From Dromaius novaehollandiae (lineage: Eukaryota > Chordata > Aves > Casuariiformes > Dromaiidae), in assembly GCF_036370855.1 (NCBI RefSeq), contig NC_088098.1, positions 134,498,721 to 134,562,720 of the forward strand: a DNA stretch of 64,000 nucleotides, in the 5' to 3' direction. A program made the position numbers and the translations under genes. The notes beneath the pieces are model-generated. The model ran no database searches. It was not told the origin of the DNA and saw nothing but the letters and a program-made list of their open reading frames with translations. How positions within the stretch are numbered: position 1 is the first letter of the stretch; each line of letters starts with the position of its first letter. Positions 12,332-24,603 of the stretch are shown piece by piece.

Positions 12332-13783
12332 GTAAGTACTGTAAATCACAACTTTAGGTGGGATGTATTTGTTAAATTTGTGGTGTCAGAGTACATCCTA
12401 GGTTGGTTTCTTCTTGCATCTTCGTATATGTTATTCTGCAAGGATTTTGCATTTGTGTTTGTGAATGATTTTCTTCTACTGTTCTGACAAAACACATTCA
12501 GAGGTGAGAACCTTTGGAAAAAAGTCTGGCATTATTAATCTGTAAGAGCTTTTTTATTCTGTTTTATGACATAACTTTTTCAAAAGCCCACAGACATCTA
12601 CTTAAGTTTTAAACTGTAAGCAATGAATAAGGTTCTTCATAACTTTATATAGTTTAATCTGTCAATAACTATTTGGGCACTCATGTACAATGATCTTAAT
12701 AAGGAGATGCATTTGTACTAGTTACTAACATTCTTAAATCGTTTGTTGTTAGACTGTTAGTGATTTGCCCAGAAAGCTTGTATTCCAAAAGAAGTGAATT
12801 GTCTCTAGGACAGTTGATAAACTTTGTGTTTATTACTCTGAATCTTATTATTTTAGGGTTTGGCATCTTTTCTTCAAGCTGCTGATTTCTCAGGAGAAAC
12901 TGGGGCCGTCTCATAGTTTTTGCTATTCCTGAGAATATTTAATGTCTTGGAAATTGCACCTTCACTTATACTGTCTATTGTGTGTAGCCCAGGCAGGAAA
13001 AAGAAAAGGGAAAGCAAGATGCAGAGATTGTAGTGGAACAGGGGTGTAGGGGGAGATGAACAGAGTTTTGGAGAAGAGAGTGTGGGAGGGCCTGGTTCAG
13101 GCTGGAAGTATCCAGAAAGCCCTGCAGCTTTGCCTCTTCGGCTGACTCCTCCTCAGGTCCCACATCAGCAACCACGGCTGATGTCTTGTGGCACTTCTGG
13201 CACGGTCTGCTTCCACCTGCTGGGCTCTGTCTCAAGAGTCCAGTCAGTCAATGGGAATGTGAGAAAATGTCTGCTCCTGATAACTGTGCTCCTCTTCCTT
13301 GCAAAAGAGATGACAGCAAATTCATACTTAGGAGTCATTAAGTCTAATAAATGAAGTTGTAGGTTACATTGTATTGTAGGGATATGCAGCTTTAAAATGG
13401 CTTAAATACATGATAGTGTGGGCAGGATTTGTGCTACCAGTTCCTATAACCCACCGACAGCCAATCCATTTACATTTTGTATGGAAAAAGGTAACTGGGT
13501 ACTGATATAACATTGATACTGCTAGCCAAGAACAGAGCCTGTGAATGCAGCGTTCTTAGGAAGAAACCAATTATTCATTACCAATGTTTGGGGGTTTTTT
13601 GTTCCTTTATAGATAGCATTACTTCTTTGTACATTATATAGTATACCAGAGCATACTTTGATGACTAGCTTGGGGAAAGAAGATAGCTAGTCAGGTGTGG
13701 AAAACATGTCTCTGAGAGGTGATCTTTCATTGTTTACTAGTTTAAACATTTGCATTCCAAATTTTTTTGCATTCTTTTAACAG
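12332..13783 (+). other. SH3KBP1: SH3KBP1 intron
   Basis: A 1.45-kb intron from GTAAGT to TTTTAACAG. A GC-richer patch at about 13000-13240 carries overlapping short open frames on both strands with no recognisable product. Confidence 0.85.
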
Positions 13784-13847
13784 AAAAGAAATTAAACAGT
13801 TGCTGTCTGAGTTGGATGAAGAAAAGAAGATCCGCCTACGATTGCAG
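13784..13847 (+). CDS. SH3KBP1: SH3KBP1 coding exon (coiled coil)
   Basis: A 64-nt exon. Its first base completes a Lys codon split across the junction, then 21 codons read KEIKQLLSELDEEKKIRLRL plus Q. Acceptor TTTTAACAG, donor GTACTT. Highly charged with regularly spaced Leu/Ile, this is the core of the C-terminal coiled coil and is essentially identical to the mammalian protein. It is too short to appear as a stand-alone open frame and was found by joining phases between the flanking exons. Confidence 0.94.
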
Positions 13848-15762
13848 GTACTTAAATTATGTTATGGAAATATTTAGCCTCAGCTGTAGGACATAAAACT
13901 CTGATAAGATACTTAGATTCCTGTGAATCAAAAACTATTAACATTTCTAGAAGTGAGCAGAAAGCACCCAAAGTACAACACCCTTTGTAGCATGGCCAGC
14001 CTGTGTCATATATTGCAGCACTGAGTTCTTACTGAAAAGCCTGTTAATTGTATAAAAATGTATCAGCACAAATAGGCAAATTCAAAAAAAGTGAACACAG
14101 TGTAGGTTCCCAAGTATGATACATTTTTAGTCTTAATTTTAATTGTCTCATTTTATCACAAGTGAAATCTTGCCTTTTAAAATGATCTGCTCTCTCCTAG
14201 TTTTTTACTTTGTGTTAACATACTTGGAATATGATTTCAGATAATAAGATTTTTGATGTCTGTTTTATGGACTGTACTCAGGTTGTCTTTAATGAAGCAT
14301 TATAAACAATATAAAAGATGGAATTCTAAGTAAGAGCCCAGTTACTGCTACCGTAGTGTTGTATAGTACCTTAGCTTTAGAAGTTGTCATATCGATTTAG
14401 TAATTGGCCGGGTGAGGTAAGTGGAACTGGGCCTCTAGTGGGATCATTAGCAGTACTGCTTCAGTATGGACTGACTTTGAAACTGCTTTTCAGGATTTTG
14501 GAAAGTGATGTACTTCATAAGTGTTTTAGTATTGATTATGTATATTTTTATGGTACAGGTCAAATGTGCTTTTTTTGTACTACGGATAGAAAATCGAATT
14601 GTAATTTCTCTGGGCTGTTCTTGCTGAGTAAAGTGCTTTGGCAGAAATGGGGACCTTCAGTGAATGTTTGCTTGGCTGTTGAGTGTGCGTGCTCCAGTCC
14701 TGCAGAAAGGATTTTGCGTATGCATCTGCATAGAAGTATGGCTTCTAGTAACACACAATTCATGTTCAGCTAAAATTGAAACATATCCAGATAAAATTGA
14801 ACAACATTTTTAATAGCAGTTTTTGCTTCAGTCTAACAGGCCAAACTATTCAGAGCTCTGGATTCTACCGCCAAGGATGGCTTTAAATCTTTATACAGAG
14901 ATCTGCACTGATTGTTTAAGAATATAATGTTATAGCCGAATGCTGTTACTCTGGTTCAGATCTTGCTTATACCGGTAAATGTTCAGCTGCTAATTAAGTT
15001 GGCATAATCAGCTTTAAATGAATATGAGAGTTAAAACAGCCAAAAGTTGCATTAGTTTAACAGTGCTGATAGTCATAAACTCAGCTCAGTGCAGCTCTTG
15101 GTTCCTGTATTTAAGAGAACTGTCTAGAAATGGTGCAGTTAAGCACTGAGGGTGTTTGTGAGGGTATCTAATATCACTGCTTCAGGGTTTCCAGCCTCCA
15201 TCAGAGGGGCCAAGTATACAGTTGGAGGTGATGATAGCTACATCCAGCTGCTTTTACCACACCACTGTACATCCATCAGGGTCCTTAGCATGCCTGGATG
15301 CTGACTTGAATGGTGTAAAGGTAGCATCCCTATAGCAAGAACTGTCCCTATAGCAAGAGGGACATTAGGTTTTGCTCCTCAGCTACTGATGTTCATTTTC
15401 AGTGGCTTCATTTAGTTGTACCAGGTATAACTGCAGCAGCCAGTGCAGGGACACAGTGCTCATTCTGGCTCTAATTCCTGGCAACAAGCCGTGTATGTTG
15501 TAAAAGTTGTAATTTAAAGAGTTTGAAAGGTCTTAAGGCACATTCCAATATCGATACTTGTCTAGATTTGAAGGGAGAAAGCCATGACTGGTCATCTTAT
15601 GCAGCTGAGAAGGTCCCTTCAATTTGTGAAGCCTGTGGAAGTAAGAGTCATCTAAAACCTATACTCGACACTATGGATAAGATTTGCTTTTCAAGTGGTA
15701 TCAACTGTGCCTCAGTTTGTTAAAACATCTAATTGCATCAAAAATAATCTTTTTCTTTTCAG
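13848..15762 (+). other. SH3KBP1: SH3KBP1 last intron
   Basis: A 1.9-kb intron from GTACTT to TTTTCTTTTCAG. It contains a short tandem duplication of an 18-bp unit near 15327-15361 (TCCCTATAGCAAGA repeated). The open frame at 14384-14773 shows no similarity to a known protein. Confidence 0.85.
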
Positions 15763-15804
15763 ATGGAAGTTAATGACATCAAGAAAGCTCTTCAATCAAA
15801 GTGA
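15763..15804 (+). CDS. SH3KBP1: SH3KBP1 terminal coding exon and stop
   Basis: After a strong pyrimidine tract and CAG, the frame reads MEVNDIKKALQSK and stops at TGA 15802-15804. This is the C-terminus expected for SH3KBP1 and ends the coiled coil. The initial ATG is an internal methionine, not a start. It continues phase 0 from the 13847 donor. The exon extends into the 3' UTR. Confidence 0.95.
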   Translation: MEVNDIKKALQSK

Positions 15805-16150
15805 ATACTTGATAGATGGAATGTTGCATTATTCATCATGACTGAGACTCAAGTTTATGCCCCAGCCAAAATAACTTTGTGCCAAATGATTTAAGAATTG
15901 CCTCAACGTCCCTTTATTTGAAGGATTAGCACAAGAGTTTTGATAGCACAACAAAAATACCAACGAGGAAAAAATTTCCACATGAAGCAGTGCTGTGTGG
16001 CACTAGTTGTGACTGAAATTGATCTTATTGTGCTAAAGGCTCTCTACTTCAAGATCATAGGTGAAATGAAAACTCAGGCAGTTTAGTCCATAGTGGTACT
16101 ATTTTGATGATATTTTTCCATAAATAAAGTGTATTTCAGATTATCTGTTT
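15805..16150 (+). other. SH3KBP1: SH3KBP1 3' UTR (proximal form)
   Basis: About 340 nt run from the stop codon to the first canonical AATAAA at 16123-16128, followed by T/GT-rich sequence that suits cleavage. A longer 3' UTR is possible: three more AATAAA hexamers cluster at 16758-16790. Confidence 0.7.
16123..16128 (+). terminator. SH3KBP1: Polyadenylation signal AATAAA (SH3KBP1, proximal)
   Basis: The first canonical hexamer downstream of the SH3KBP1 stop codon, with a GTGTATTT/GATTTTTGG GT-rich region just after it. Confidence 0.7.
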
Positions 16151-16757
16151 ACAAGCTTTATGATTTTGATTTTTGGTTTTTAATTGTCTTTTGTCACAGA
16201 TTTTAAAATGTTTGTACTGCATATAGCCAGGAATGAATGTTAACGTTGGGGCTGGAGGGATTATTTTTGCTTCAAGATAGAACACCCTACTTTTTGTTAC
16301 GGTTTTCAGTTCTGTTAAATATGCAATTTTATGTCCCCAAACCCCCTACAAGTAAGTTGTGTACAATAATGTATTTACAAGAAGAAAACAAACAAACAAA
16401 ATATCTGGTCTTTGCAATGATTTGTGCCTTTTTTTGCCACACACTGACTGGAGCTGGTTGCAAACCAGATTTCAGTAATGTAGCTATCACAATGACTCCT
16501 GTCACTTATACCGGTAGAGGTCACTCTTTTAATGTACAGCTGCTCGAGCAGTATAATCAGATTTGTGTTCAGGTGGCATAACAAATGGCGCAGTTGAGAG
16601 CAGCTTTGTCCTTATCAGCTGTGGCTTTTTAGCTTTCCTGTTTTTAATAGGCCTCTCCAGTTTGAATGTTCATCTTCGCTTGATTTTCATTAGAAAAATG
16701 CCCGCCTCCGTCCCCAATTTTGCACAGAGTGAACAGAATATGCATTATTAAAGCAAA

Positions 16758-16790
16758 AATAAATAAAAGTAAATATAAAACATGAATAAA
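16758..16790 (+). terminator. Cluster of three AATAAA hexamers (possible distal SH3KBP1 poly(A) site)
   Basis: AATAAA occurs at 16758, 16762 and 16785, followed by a T/GT-rich stretch (AAGTTGTATTATTTCAT). It could be an alternative distal polyadenylation site, or chance in AT-rich DNA. Confidence 0.35.
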
Positions 16791-19329
16791 AAGTTGTATT
16801 ATTTCATGCACAAAGTTCTCTTTATTGTGTGACATTGTTTCATTTGCTCTTTATGTGGTATCATTTGCTGCATTCTGTTGTAAGCTTTCTGCCATTGAAA
16901 AAGAGAATGATACATTTTATAGTCCTGCTTTTGTAGCAGGACTTTTCTTTTCCTAATTTTATTGAACCTGCTGCTTACTTTATCTGTTCTCTTGAAGTTT
17001 ATCTGTTTGCTTTCATCCTTTCAAAATTACTTCTCCCTTTTTTCTGTTAGTGGTTTCATAAGTACTTTACTGGCAGCGGAGTAACTCTAACCTTGTCAGA
17101 AGTGTCTGTTGAGTTTATACAAAGTATTTAAATATGGATATTTTTGCACAGTTTGTGGAGTGAGTGAGTGAGTGATACTGGTGATACTTCAGTGATTAAA
17201 AACACACACACACAAAGGATCTATTTATCATCACAGAAGTGCTAGAATTGCCTCCATCCAGAAGATCCTGTGTCACAGCTAAGCATCCTGCCTGCCTGGA
17301 ATTGGATGGGTCTCAGTTTTCAGTTGGCTGATCACATTCACAAATGGTTGGCAAAGTTCCCATAATCTTTTTCATATGGATAGATACATAAAATACCTAC
17401 TCCACTGTACTCAAATACTGCTTTCTGGGTCTCAACTGGCAATGCAGGACCTTACAATTGGGATAATTTCCTCTACCCTAGCATGTGCTTCTATTGTAAC
17501 GGAAGTATCCGACATTGAAAGATTCTGTAGTGAAACTTAAGAATTTTAATATAAGTCCCAATACATTGCTCAGTTTACTCAAACAGAAGCACTAATAAAA
17601 TATTTTGTCAGTGAAATGCTTTTATTTAATGTTTCTAAATAACTGCATTAAAATATTTTTTATACCAAGAATGATAATCCCATCATAGTTTTCCAGCAAT
17701 AAAGATTTCTAGACTTCTTCCATATCTTCTGTGAGGCTGCTGGCAGAGCTAGGAGAGCAGGAGGAAATAGGAGATAATAAGAATTCTGTTTGAGTTTTTT
17801 GTGATCTATTTACAGCAAGTTTCCAGAAATAAACAGCTCTGGCTTCCTAATTGCACCCCTGGAAGAAAATAAATTACTTTATCTGTGGTAAATAAAGTAT
17901 TTAATCCTGAGTTGTACCTCAGAAATACAATGGGCATCTCATTTTTGCAAATGAAAGTGTGAATTTGGCATAGAGTTTCCCGATAGCAGATTACATCTAT
18001 TTTTTTCCTCCTGTTGAGATGATAACTTGTCATTTTATAAATCCGCATTTAGAAGTGCAACATATCATGCTTTGTAAAAGACGATTAAATGAGATTTTGT
18101 GAAAATGCTTTGTTTTGAAAGTTAATTATTCTGAGAGAGAGTTCTTGGAAATACAAGTTTTTCTTCTTGCTGCATTTCATTATAATAATAGAAAGTATTT
18201 TACATAGCACATGGTTTTCCCTTTTTAAAGAAGATCAGTTATGCATTAAACTTGTGGATATAAACTGCTGCTTTTAAAATATTTGTTTTTATATTTAAAG
18301 AAAAATGCTGGTGAGCTACACAGTGATTTTGACATGAAAATGATGAAATTTTGTTGTTTAAAGAGTTGCGTAAAATGACTTTTCATTAATATGCACATGC
18401 TGGACTTGTAATGGATTTGTGTAATATTCTGACTTACGTTTTCATGTAGAAATCAGGTATGAAATGTCAGGCTCATGCCTTTGGATGATAATACTATTCA
18501 AATTCCTAATCTGGATAATTTGAAAAATTTTTAGTTTGGATAATTAAGAAAACAGTTTTATGTTCTTTTTATAGGCACTCATAGCTGGGTCTGTATGTTA
18601 TAATTTAATTGATATACAATTTCATTCCTTAGTATTTTGTATGTTTTGCTTACACTAATAACTTTACAATAATAACTGCTTTATATAACCCAGTGAAAGA
18701 AAATCTGTATACCTCAAATGGTGAATTTATTCTAACCTAAAACTCCACTTACCACAGCTTGAGTAAATTCTGACGATTAAATCTAGTTAAATCTGTTACA
18801 TTCATTTTGTTCTTTTTGCTGCTGGTGAGAAGTAATCAGAAAACCCTCAGACTGATACTTAAAAGAAATAATAGTCTTCAACAGTGAAAGGATCTAGTCT
18901 TTCTTAATGTGGGGTCATAGCACTTACCACTTCAAAAATAAGTATTATTTGATATTTGATTATTTGATTGATGATAACTATTCAAAGTGTGAATTAAGTT
19001 CTGTTAGTCAAGTTTTGTCTCGTTTGCGGTTTTTTTAATTTATGTTCCATTCATAAATGAGCAAAAGGGTTAGAGGAATGTACGCCAACAGGTCAACGGA
19101 TTGAATATAGCTATATGCAGTATGTTCTCGTTTCTAGGCATATGATACTTAACTGCCCAGTAAATCTCATGAGCTGCTTTGTGTTTGAAATCTTCATGTA
19201 AGGTATGGCATATTCTGTGACAACAGGGATTAAAATTTGCACATGCATAAGAGAGGGGAAAGGGATCCATAAGAGGAAACCCTCGGATGTAGAACTTGGT
19301 GCAGAAATTCAAGCTGTTTTGCTCGTCTG

Positions 19330-19870
19330 CTTGTGGGGTTGAGCCCATGCATGAGATGGTGCCCTCTCCCCCCACCCAAGCAACCTGGGCACCAGGCTGC
19401 CTGGAGGCCGTGGTCTCACCAGCCTCTTAGCAGCCTCCTGCATGGCGCCCCTGTGCGTGGAGCTTGCTTGGGCACAGGAACACATCTGTGGGGCTTGCAT
19501 GGTGTGAAAATGTCTAGTACTCCTGGAAAGTGCTTGGCCATGTCATGCGACGGTTGTAACGGTGCTGGCAACACTCTCGGTTGTAGCCTTGATGGCGTGC
19601 TCCAGTGCCCTTGGAGGAAGCGGCTCTGGTGGCCTGCCTCAGGAACCGGGGCTGCCATCGGAGGGCCTGCAGTGCGGAGGGCCTGCAAATAGCCCAGCAC
19701 AGGAGCCCAGGAGAGGACGGAGGTAGGAGCGAGGCGCAGCTCTCCTGCCTGCGGTAAACGGCTGGGCAGTTGTCTGTGCTGCCGTGCCCAGAGGTGTGAG
19801 GTATCTGCGGCTCTTCTGGAGAGAGAGGCCTGGGGCTGGGAGAGGGACAGAGGCGCATTGAGGAGGGAAT
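19330..19870. other. GC-rich intergenic patch
   Basis: About 540 bp that are clearly richer in G+C than the flanks, with open frames in several frames of both strands. None shows a domain, and the multi-frame openness is a composition effect. It could be a degraded GC-rich repeat, an unannotated non-coding RNA exon or a regulatory island. Confidence 0.4.
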
Positions 19871-21699
19871 TGCAAGAGCTGGCTTAGAGTAAAGCTGCCT
19901 TTCACGCCAGTGGACTGTGGTTCAAAAGGCAGACAGGGATACAGTTTAGAAGTAGAAACAAACAACTGCGCTGCAACTTCAGCGTTGAGGAGACATTTTG
20001 GTCATGTAGGGTAGCAGTGCTGCTGGGAAACTGGTTCCTGTAGACACTGGTGTTTGACGGTGAAGGTGAGGGTGCTCCAAGCATCGACTTCACTTCAGAG
20101 TAATCCTTACATTAAGAAGAGCAAGAGGGGTTGGAGCAGAAATCACCATACAAAACAGCAGGATACCCATAGTTATTAACAGCCTTCAGCCAGAAACTGG
20201 ATTTTGCTTGGCACCTTTGGCCATTCAGCTGACTCTTGAACTGGCCTAGGAATTAGCAGCTAATTATATATGCCTCTGCCTAGTCATTCCTGGGCTTCCT
20301 GCAGCAGCTTGCCTCTTTCTGTGCTCCAGCTGTTTCCCCCTTCACTCTCCCTGTTCTCTGCTTTTGGAAAATAACCAACTTCCTTAGATAGTGAGCCCTG
20401 AAGGTGAGGCGCTACTGGCACTTCCCAGCCTGGAACAGAGCAGCTAAAGAAGCACAAGGCTTTTTCTTTTTTAACTTCGGCAGGTGTGTGTAGCACCGTG
20501 TGCCTGCTGCCTGGGTGATGGCCAGGCCTCAGCACCCCCCAGCCCGATGGCGGCCAGCTGAGCCCAGCCGGGCAGACCAGAGCTCCCGACCTCCCATCCC
20601 TCCAAGCCAGTTATCAGCCAACCTGCGTTTTGGAGTGCAAATAGCTAAACTAATGAAATGGCTTAATGCTCTTGTGCATTTTTTTTAATTGTATTACAAA
20701 TGTAACAGTATTTTTAAATGTGTTATACGCTACTGTAAGATGAGCCATTTATTTATAAGATGTAAGTTTATTTTGTTGAAACTGCTACCTTATAGTGCTA
20801 TCTTAGTGTATTTTAGCAAGTCAATTAACTGTAATTCTAACCCGATCTGCAGGACCAAATCTTTTGCCATGAGAGTAGCTGTTGTAATGCACTGTAAAGG
20901 TTAAGATAAGGCGGCAATGCTTGAGTGATCTCTGTCAGCCCCCCAGATATGATTTACAGTAAGTGTGTTTTGAACTCTCTTCCTTTTTCATGGAAAAAAT
21001 GCAATGGGAGCAGGTAGTTGATAAGCAGAGGGAAACTAATTGGCTTTTGTCAGTACAATCTTAAAAGTTGTAATGGGCTGTTTCTTTCAAATGACAACAA
21101 AGCAATTAGATAATGACCAAATTTCACCAACATCAGAACATTAAAGAAGCATCTGCTTTCAAGACTTTGGTAATACCATTTCACTTCAACATGCCCAAAC
21201 TCTGCACTTTCAGCTATAGCCTCCTAAAAGAGAGGTCATGTTCTTCAATACAACCAGCTCTTCTCTGCAGGAATCATCCCTGCTGGTGAACTGCAAAAGG
21301 CCCCAGCAGACTGTTCCTCATGGCCTCACAGCGCAGCACGGGAGCAAAGAATTTGGGATTTTGTGAGGCCACTTCCAGGCTCCTCTTAGAGAAAGCACAA
21401 ATTAAGCGGGGCAGCTACCTCTGCTGCAGGATGATCCACCACTTGGTGGTACCTCTCCAGAGGACAGCTTTCTTCATGAAGGGCACAAAGACAATCAAAG
21501 CATAGGAGGTGGCATAGTTAAGACGATCCATGCACCATGCTCTTTCTCCTGCCAGAGAGCAGAACAACAGCTAGGAAAGGAGATTAGGCAAGTGTGTGCA
21601 CCTGCACGGAAATTGCTGCTGGTAGATATTTGGCTCCTGATGATTCAAACAGCCGAATTTACTGAGCGCTACTGAAGACAGAGATGCAGCCATTTTGCC

Positions 21700-21737
21700 A
21701 AAAAAAAAAAAAAAGAAAAAAAAAGAAAGAAAAAAAG
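21700..21737. repeat. A-rich simple repeat
   Basis: Fifteen consecutive A followed by A-runs broken by single G (AAAAGAAAGAAAAAAG). It might be an old retroposed poly(A) tail, but no source transcript could be recognised upstream. Confidence 0.8.
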
Positions 21738-24587
21738 CACAAGGCACAAGAAATATGACATAAATTCAGAGACTCCAGCAAAAATGGTATTGGCCAGGGA
21801 AAGCCAGTTTCTAATTGGATGGCAGGTCTCTCACCAGAGGCACAGGGTGTTTGTGCTGTGATTACGCAGTCATGCTTGGTGTGTGTCACTGGTCTCAGGG
21901 GAATGGAAAATCTCTCGTGCTCTGACCCGAAGCACCTGTTTATCTCAGAAATGCAGCTCAGTAACCTGTTCTCGGAGAGCTCTAGCACAAGGAGATGTCA
22001 TATTGCTGCGATGGCTCAGAGCTTCAGTGTTATCAGGGACATGGACTAATCTAGATACATTAAACTCAACAAGATTGATTCAGTTAGTCAAAGTGCTGAG
22101 CTGTAGTTCCCTAATGTCACCAGTGCAGCAGGTACTTGCCACCAGTGCGTGAGCTGGAGTGGTGCCTCTATGTTCAGCTGGGTGCCAGTCTGAGGTAAAT
22201 CCATATTCCCCCGCACACACACACACATCTTTACTCTCCTTCCAGCTCCCCTTACTTAGGTCTCGTGCTTCCTCAGCCTTCTCCCACGTAATTATCAGTG
22301 GCAGCAACCTCAGACTGCAAACCTCCTCTTGAATCCGGCTCCTTGCTGCACTGGGTATGTGTGTCCTAGCACGGGCTGGGCTTCCTGTTTAACCTGTGCA
22401 GCACAGGAGAGGAACCAGGGCACTGGCTGCCAGAGGATGCATCAGGTCACCTCTGATTTGGGTTAACTAACCGTGCAAAGGTGCTGATGCTGCAGCTCAG
22501 GTAAGCTAATTGCTTTCTGCAGGCTCCAGCAGGCACCTCTTTGCAGGCGGGACTGGGATGTTGCTGTGGCTCCATTAAACAGAAAACAAGAGTTGAGCTG
22601 GTTTGAGTTGGTTGAGCTGCTGGTGGTGTGTGTACGCTGTTTGGAAATCTGTGGCTTGTTGATCTTCTCATGTGGAGGGGCTAAGAAGTGGTATCTTAGC
22701 TTTGTCCTACATCCATGTTTGTCCCAAAGTAATCAATTTGTCTTTTACTTCTTTTTCGCTCTGTGTGAATAGCTAAGAAAAACACAAGGTGGTATAGAGC
22801 AATATGAAAATCATTCCCAGTTTTCCAACTGGATTTAAACTTTGAGAAAAAGTAGGGGTGTCACACAAGAAAAAGGATTACCTTTTACCACTGCTTATGG
22901 AAATCTCACTCCTTTTGTCAGTTAAATGTCCTTTTCTTCAAAATACCAGCTATTGTTTGAAATGTCCCAAATCAAAAAAGAGGGAGATGTTTTTATTTAA
23001 AAGCTATTAGCAAAACATGCAAAGTCCTATTTTGTCCATGTGAAAAGGTCAGGAGTGTTCTCTGCTTCACAGGTGTCTTGGATGAGAACAGGAAGTGAGT
23101 TACTATTTAACTTGGTGTTGTGATCCTTTTCACTGCAACGTAAGCAAAGAAATTCTTCGGTACTTTTACAGAAATGTGATTTGACACAATGATGGGCTGG
23201 AGTTCTCCCTCTTACAGCACTATACAATTTTTCTGGAGTGATTCCTATAATATTGGTAGATGGATGTCTGAAAAGGAACTGTGTGTGAGTGACAGTGTAT
23301 CTGGCCATAATTTTTTCCAACTGTACAAGACTGACGTTATTTGGCAGTGGCTTTAATGCCCTCGAGCATGTCACATTGCTCTAGCAAAGAATAAATGTAA
23401 TACAAGCTGACAAAGCAGAGAAGGCAAAGTGTTTAGCATCACATTTTGTCTCACTGTAATCAATAAAGCTTCAGGACCAGTTGTAGACTGATGCCCACTA
23501 AATAGGGCATGTATTCAGATCCCAGCATTGAAAGTAGGGACAACTGTATGTAGCCAAACTCAAATAGTTAAAAACAAAACCAACCCTAATAAACTCATGC
23601 TCACAAACTGAAGGCATCATGTAAGCAAAGCAAAAAGTTGCCAGAGCTTTTGAGAGAGGCTAATGTTGCTTTCTCTCTCACTTTGTGCCTTAGCTCTGCT
23701 CTTACCAGTTATTGCCTGCTCCTTCCATGAATTTTCACACTGCTAATTCATGGATGTGAATGACTAATAGATGCCAAGTCCCTATTTGGATATTGGTAGA
23801 TTTCAAATATCAAGCCAACATTTAATAAATGTTGCAATCTCTTGGCTGCCTTAACAAGAAGAAAGTGCAATCTAAGGATTTGGACTGAGGCTGTACTAAA
23901 TTTATTTTTGCATCTACATACATCAGGTATTCATAAGTACCTGTTATAAAAGTGAGCATCAACATAAAATAGATCAGTTTTTCATTTGTCACTTCAAAGC
24001 AAATGTTGCCCCTTCAGGATTCCTTTGCTTTTCACAGCCCCAACTATTAATGCCCAAACCTTTGTGATTACAGATAATTTAAAATGTTTTTAAGCAGCAT
24101 GAGCAGTTTTGCTTGTGCTAAGCTTTTCTAAACCCCATGTATCCTCATGTATCTGGCACTGAGAGCAGTATTAAAATAGCTTAAATGTGATTAAGAACAA
24201 GCCAAGTATTCTACACTATTGCCCATACAACATGCATGCATAAACATGTTGTGCTCTCTGCCATAGTCACAGTTTTGCTGGGCTTTCATTGAGCAGTAGA
24301 CAGAATAAGCCTGTTTGGAGTAAAAGTGAATGGTCAGGTGTCAGTTCTCATGAATATTTCTTCAGTGAGAAGTAATTTGAGAGAAGCTAAAACTGAGGAT
24401 CTTGTGTTAAAGCAATACATAGCAACAACTGCAAATGAAAGCATTGAGCCATAGGACGTGAAGACGTCAAAGATACTTTGATCAAGCTGAAGACAGGAAA
24501 ATTAACCAGGCCCAGTAAGAATGTTTAATCTTCTACCAGTGCCAACATTTTAAACCAGACCTGTTGAAGCTGCTGCTTATTCCTTAA

Positions 24588-24603
24588 GGAAATATATATT
24601 TCC
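24588..24603. repeat. Perfect 16-bp AT-rich palindrome
   Basis: GGAAATATATATTTCC equals its own reverse complement. It sits at the left edge of a ~60-bp stretch of TATA/AATAT repeats that ends in TATTTTCC. Probably a simple-sequence feature. Confidence 0.7.

Larger units (their letters stand above)
1..16150 (+). other. SH3KBP1: SH3KBP1 (CIN85) gene, 3' part: introns, five terminal coding exons, 3' UTR
   Basis: SH3KBP1 is a cytoplasmic adaptor with three N-terminal SH3 domains, a proline-rich linker and a C-terminal coiled coil. It links CBL and endophilins to receptor endocytosis and the actin cytoskeleton. Only the 3' end is here. Five in-phase exons (8162-8271, 9565-9690, 12060-12331, 13784-13847, 15763-15804) splice into about 203 residues ending in KKALQSK and a TGA. 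The pieces [40 protein letters not shown] and SELDEEKKIRLRLQ match the human protein as I know it. CD2AP, the paralogue, has a different C-terminus. The SH3 domains and the exon immediately upstream are outside the window, so positions 1-8161 are intron. The 3' end is taken as just past the AATAAA at 16123. Confidence 0.93.

Noticed and set aside
21240-21560. Possible fossil exon: minus strand reads a hydrophobic run (YATSYALIVFVPFMKKAVLW) after a CTGGCAG acceptor-like site, with an A-rich tract nearby
   Set aside because: The open stretch is short, interrupted by a stop, and I cannot match it to any protein. The A-rich tract is on the wrong strand to be its retroposed tail.
23027-23374. 115-codon minus-strand open frame in intergenic DNA
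   Set aside because: No recognisable domain, no splice or promoter context and no family match that I know; one frame of this length is expected by chance in 64 kb.
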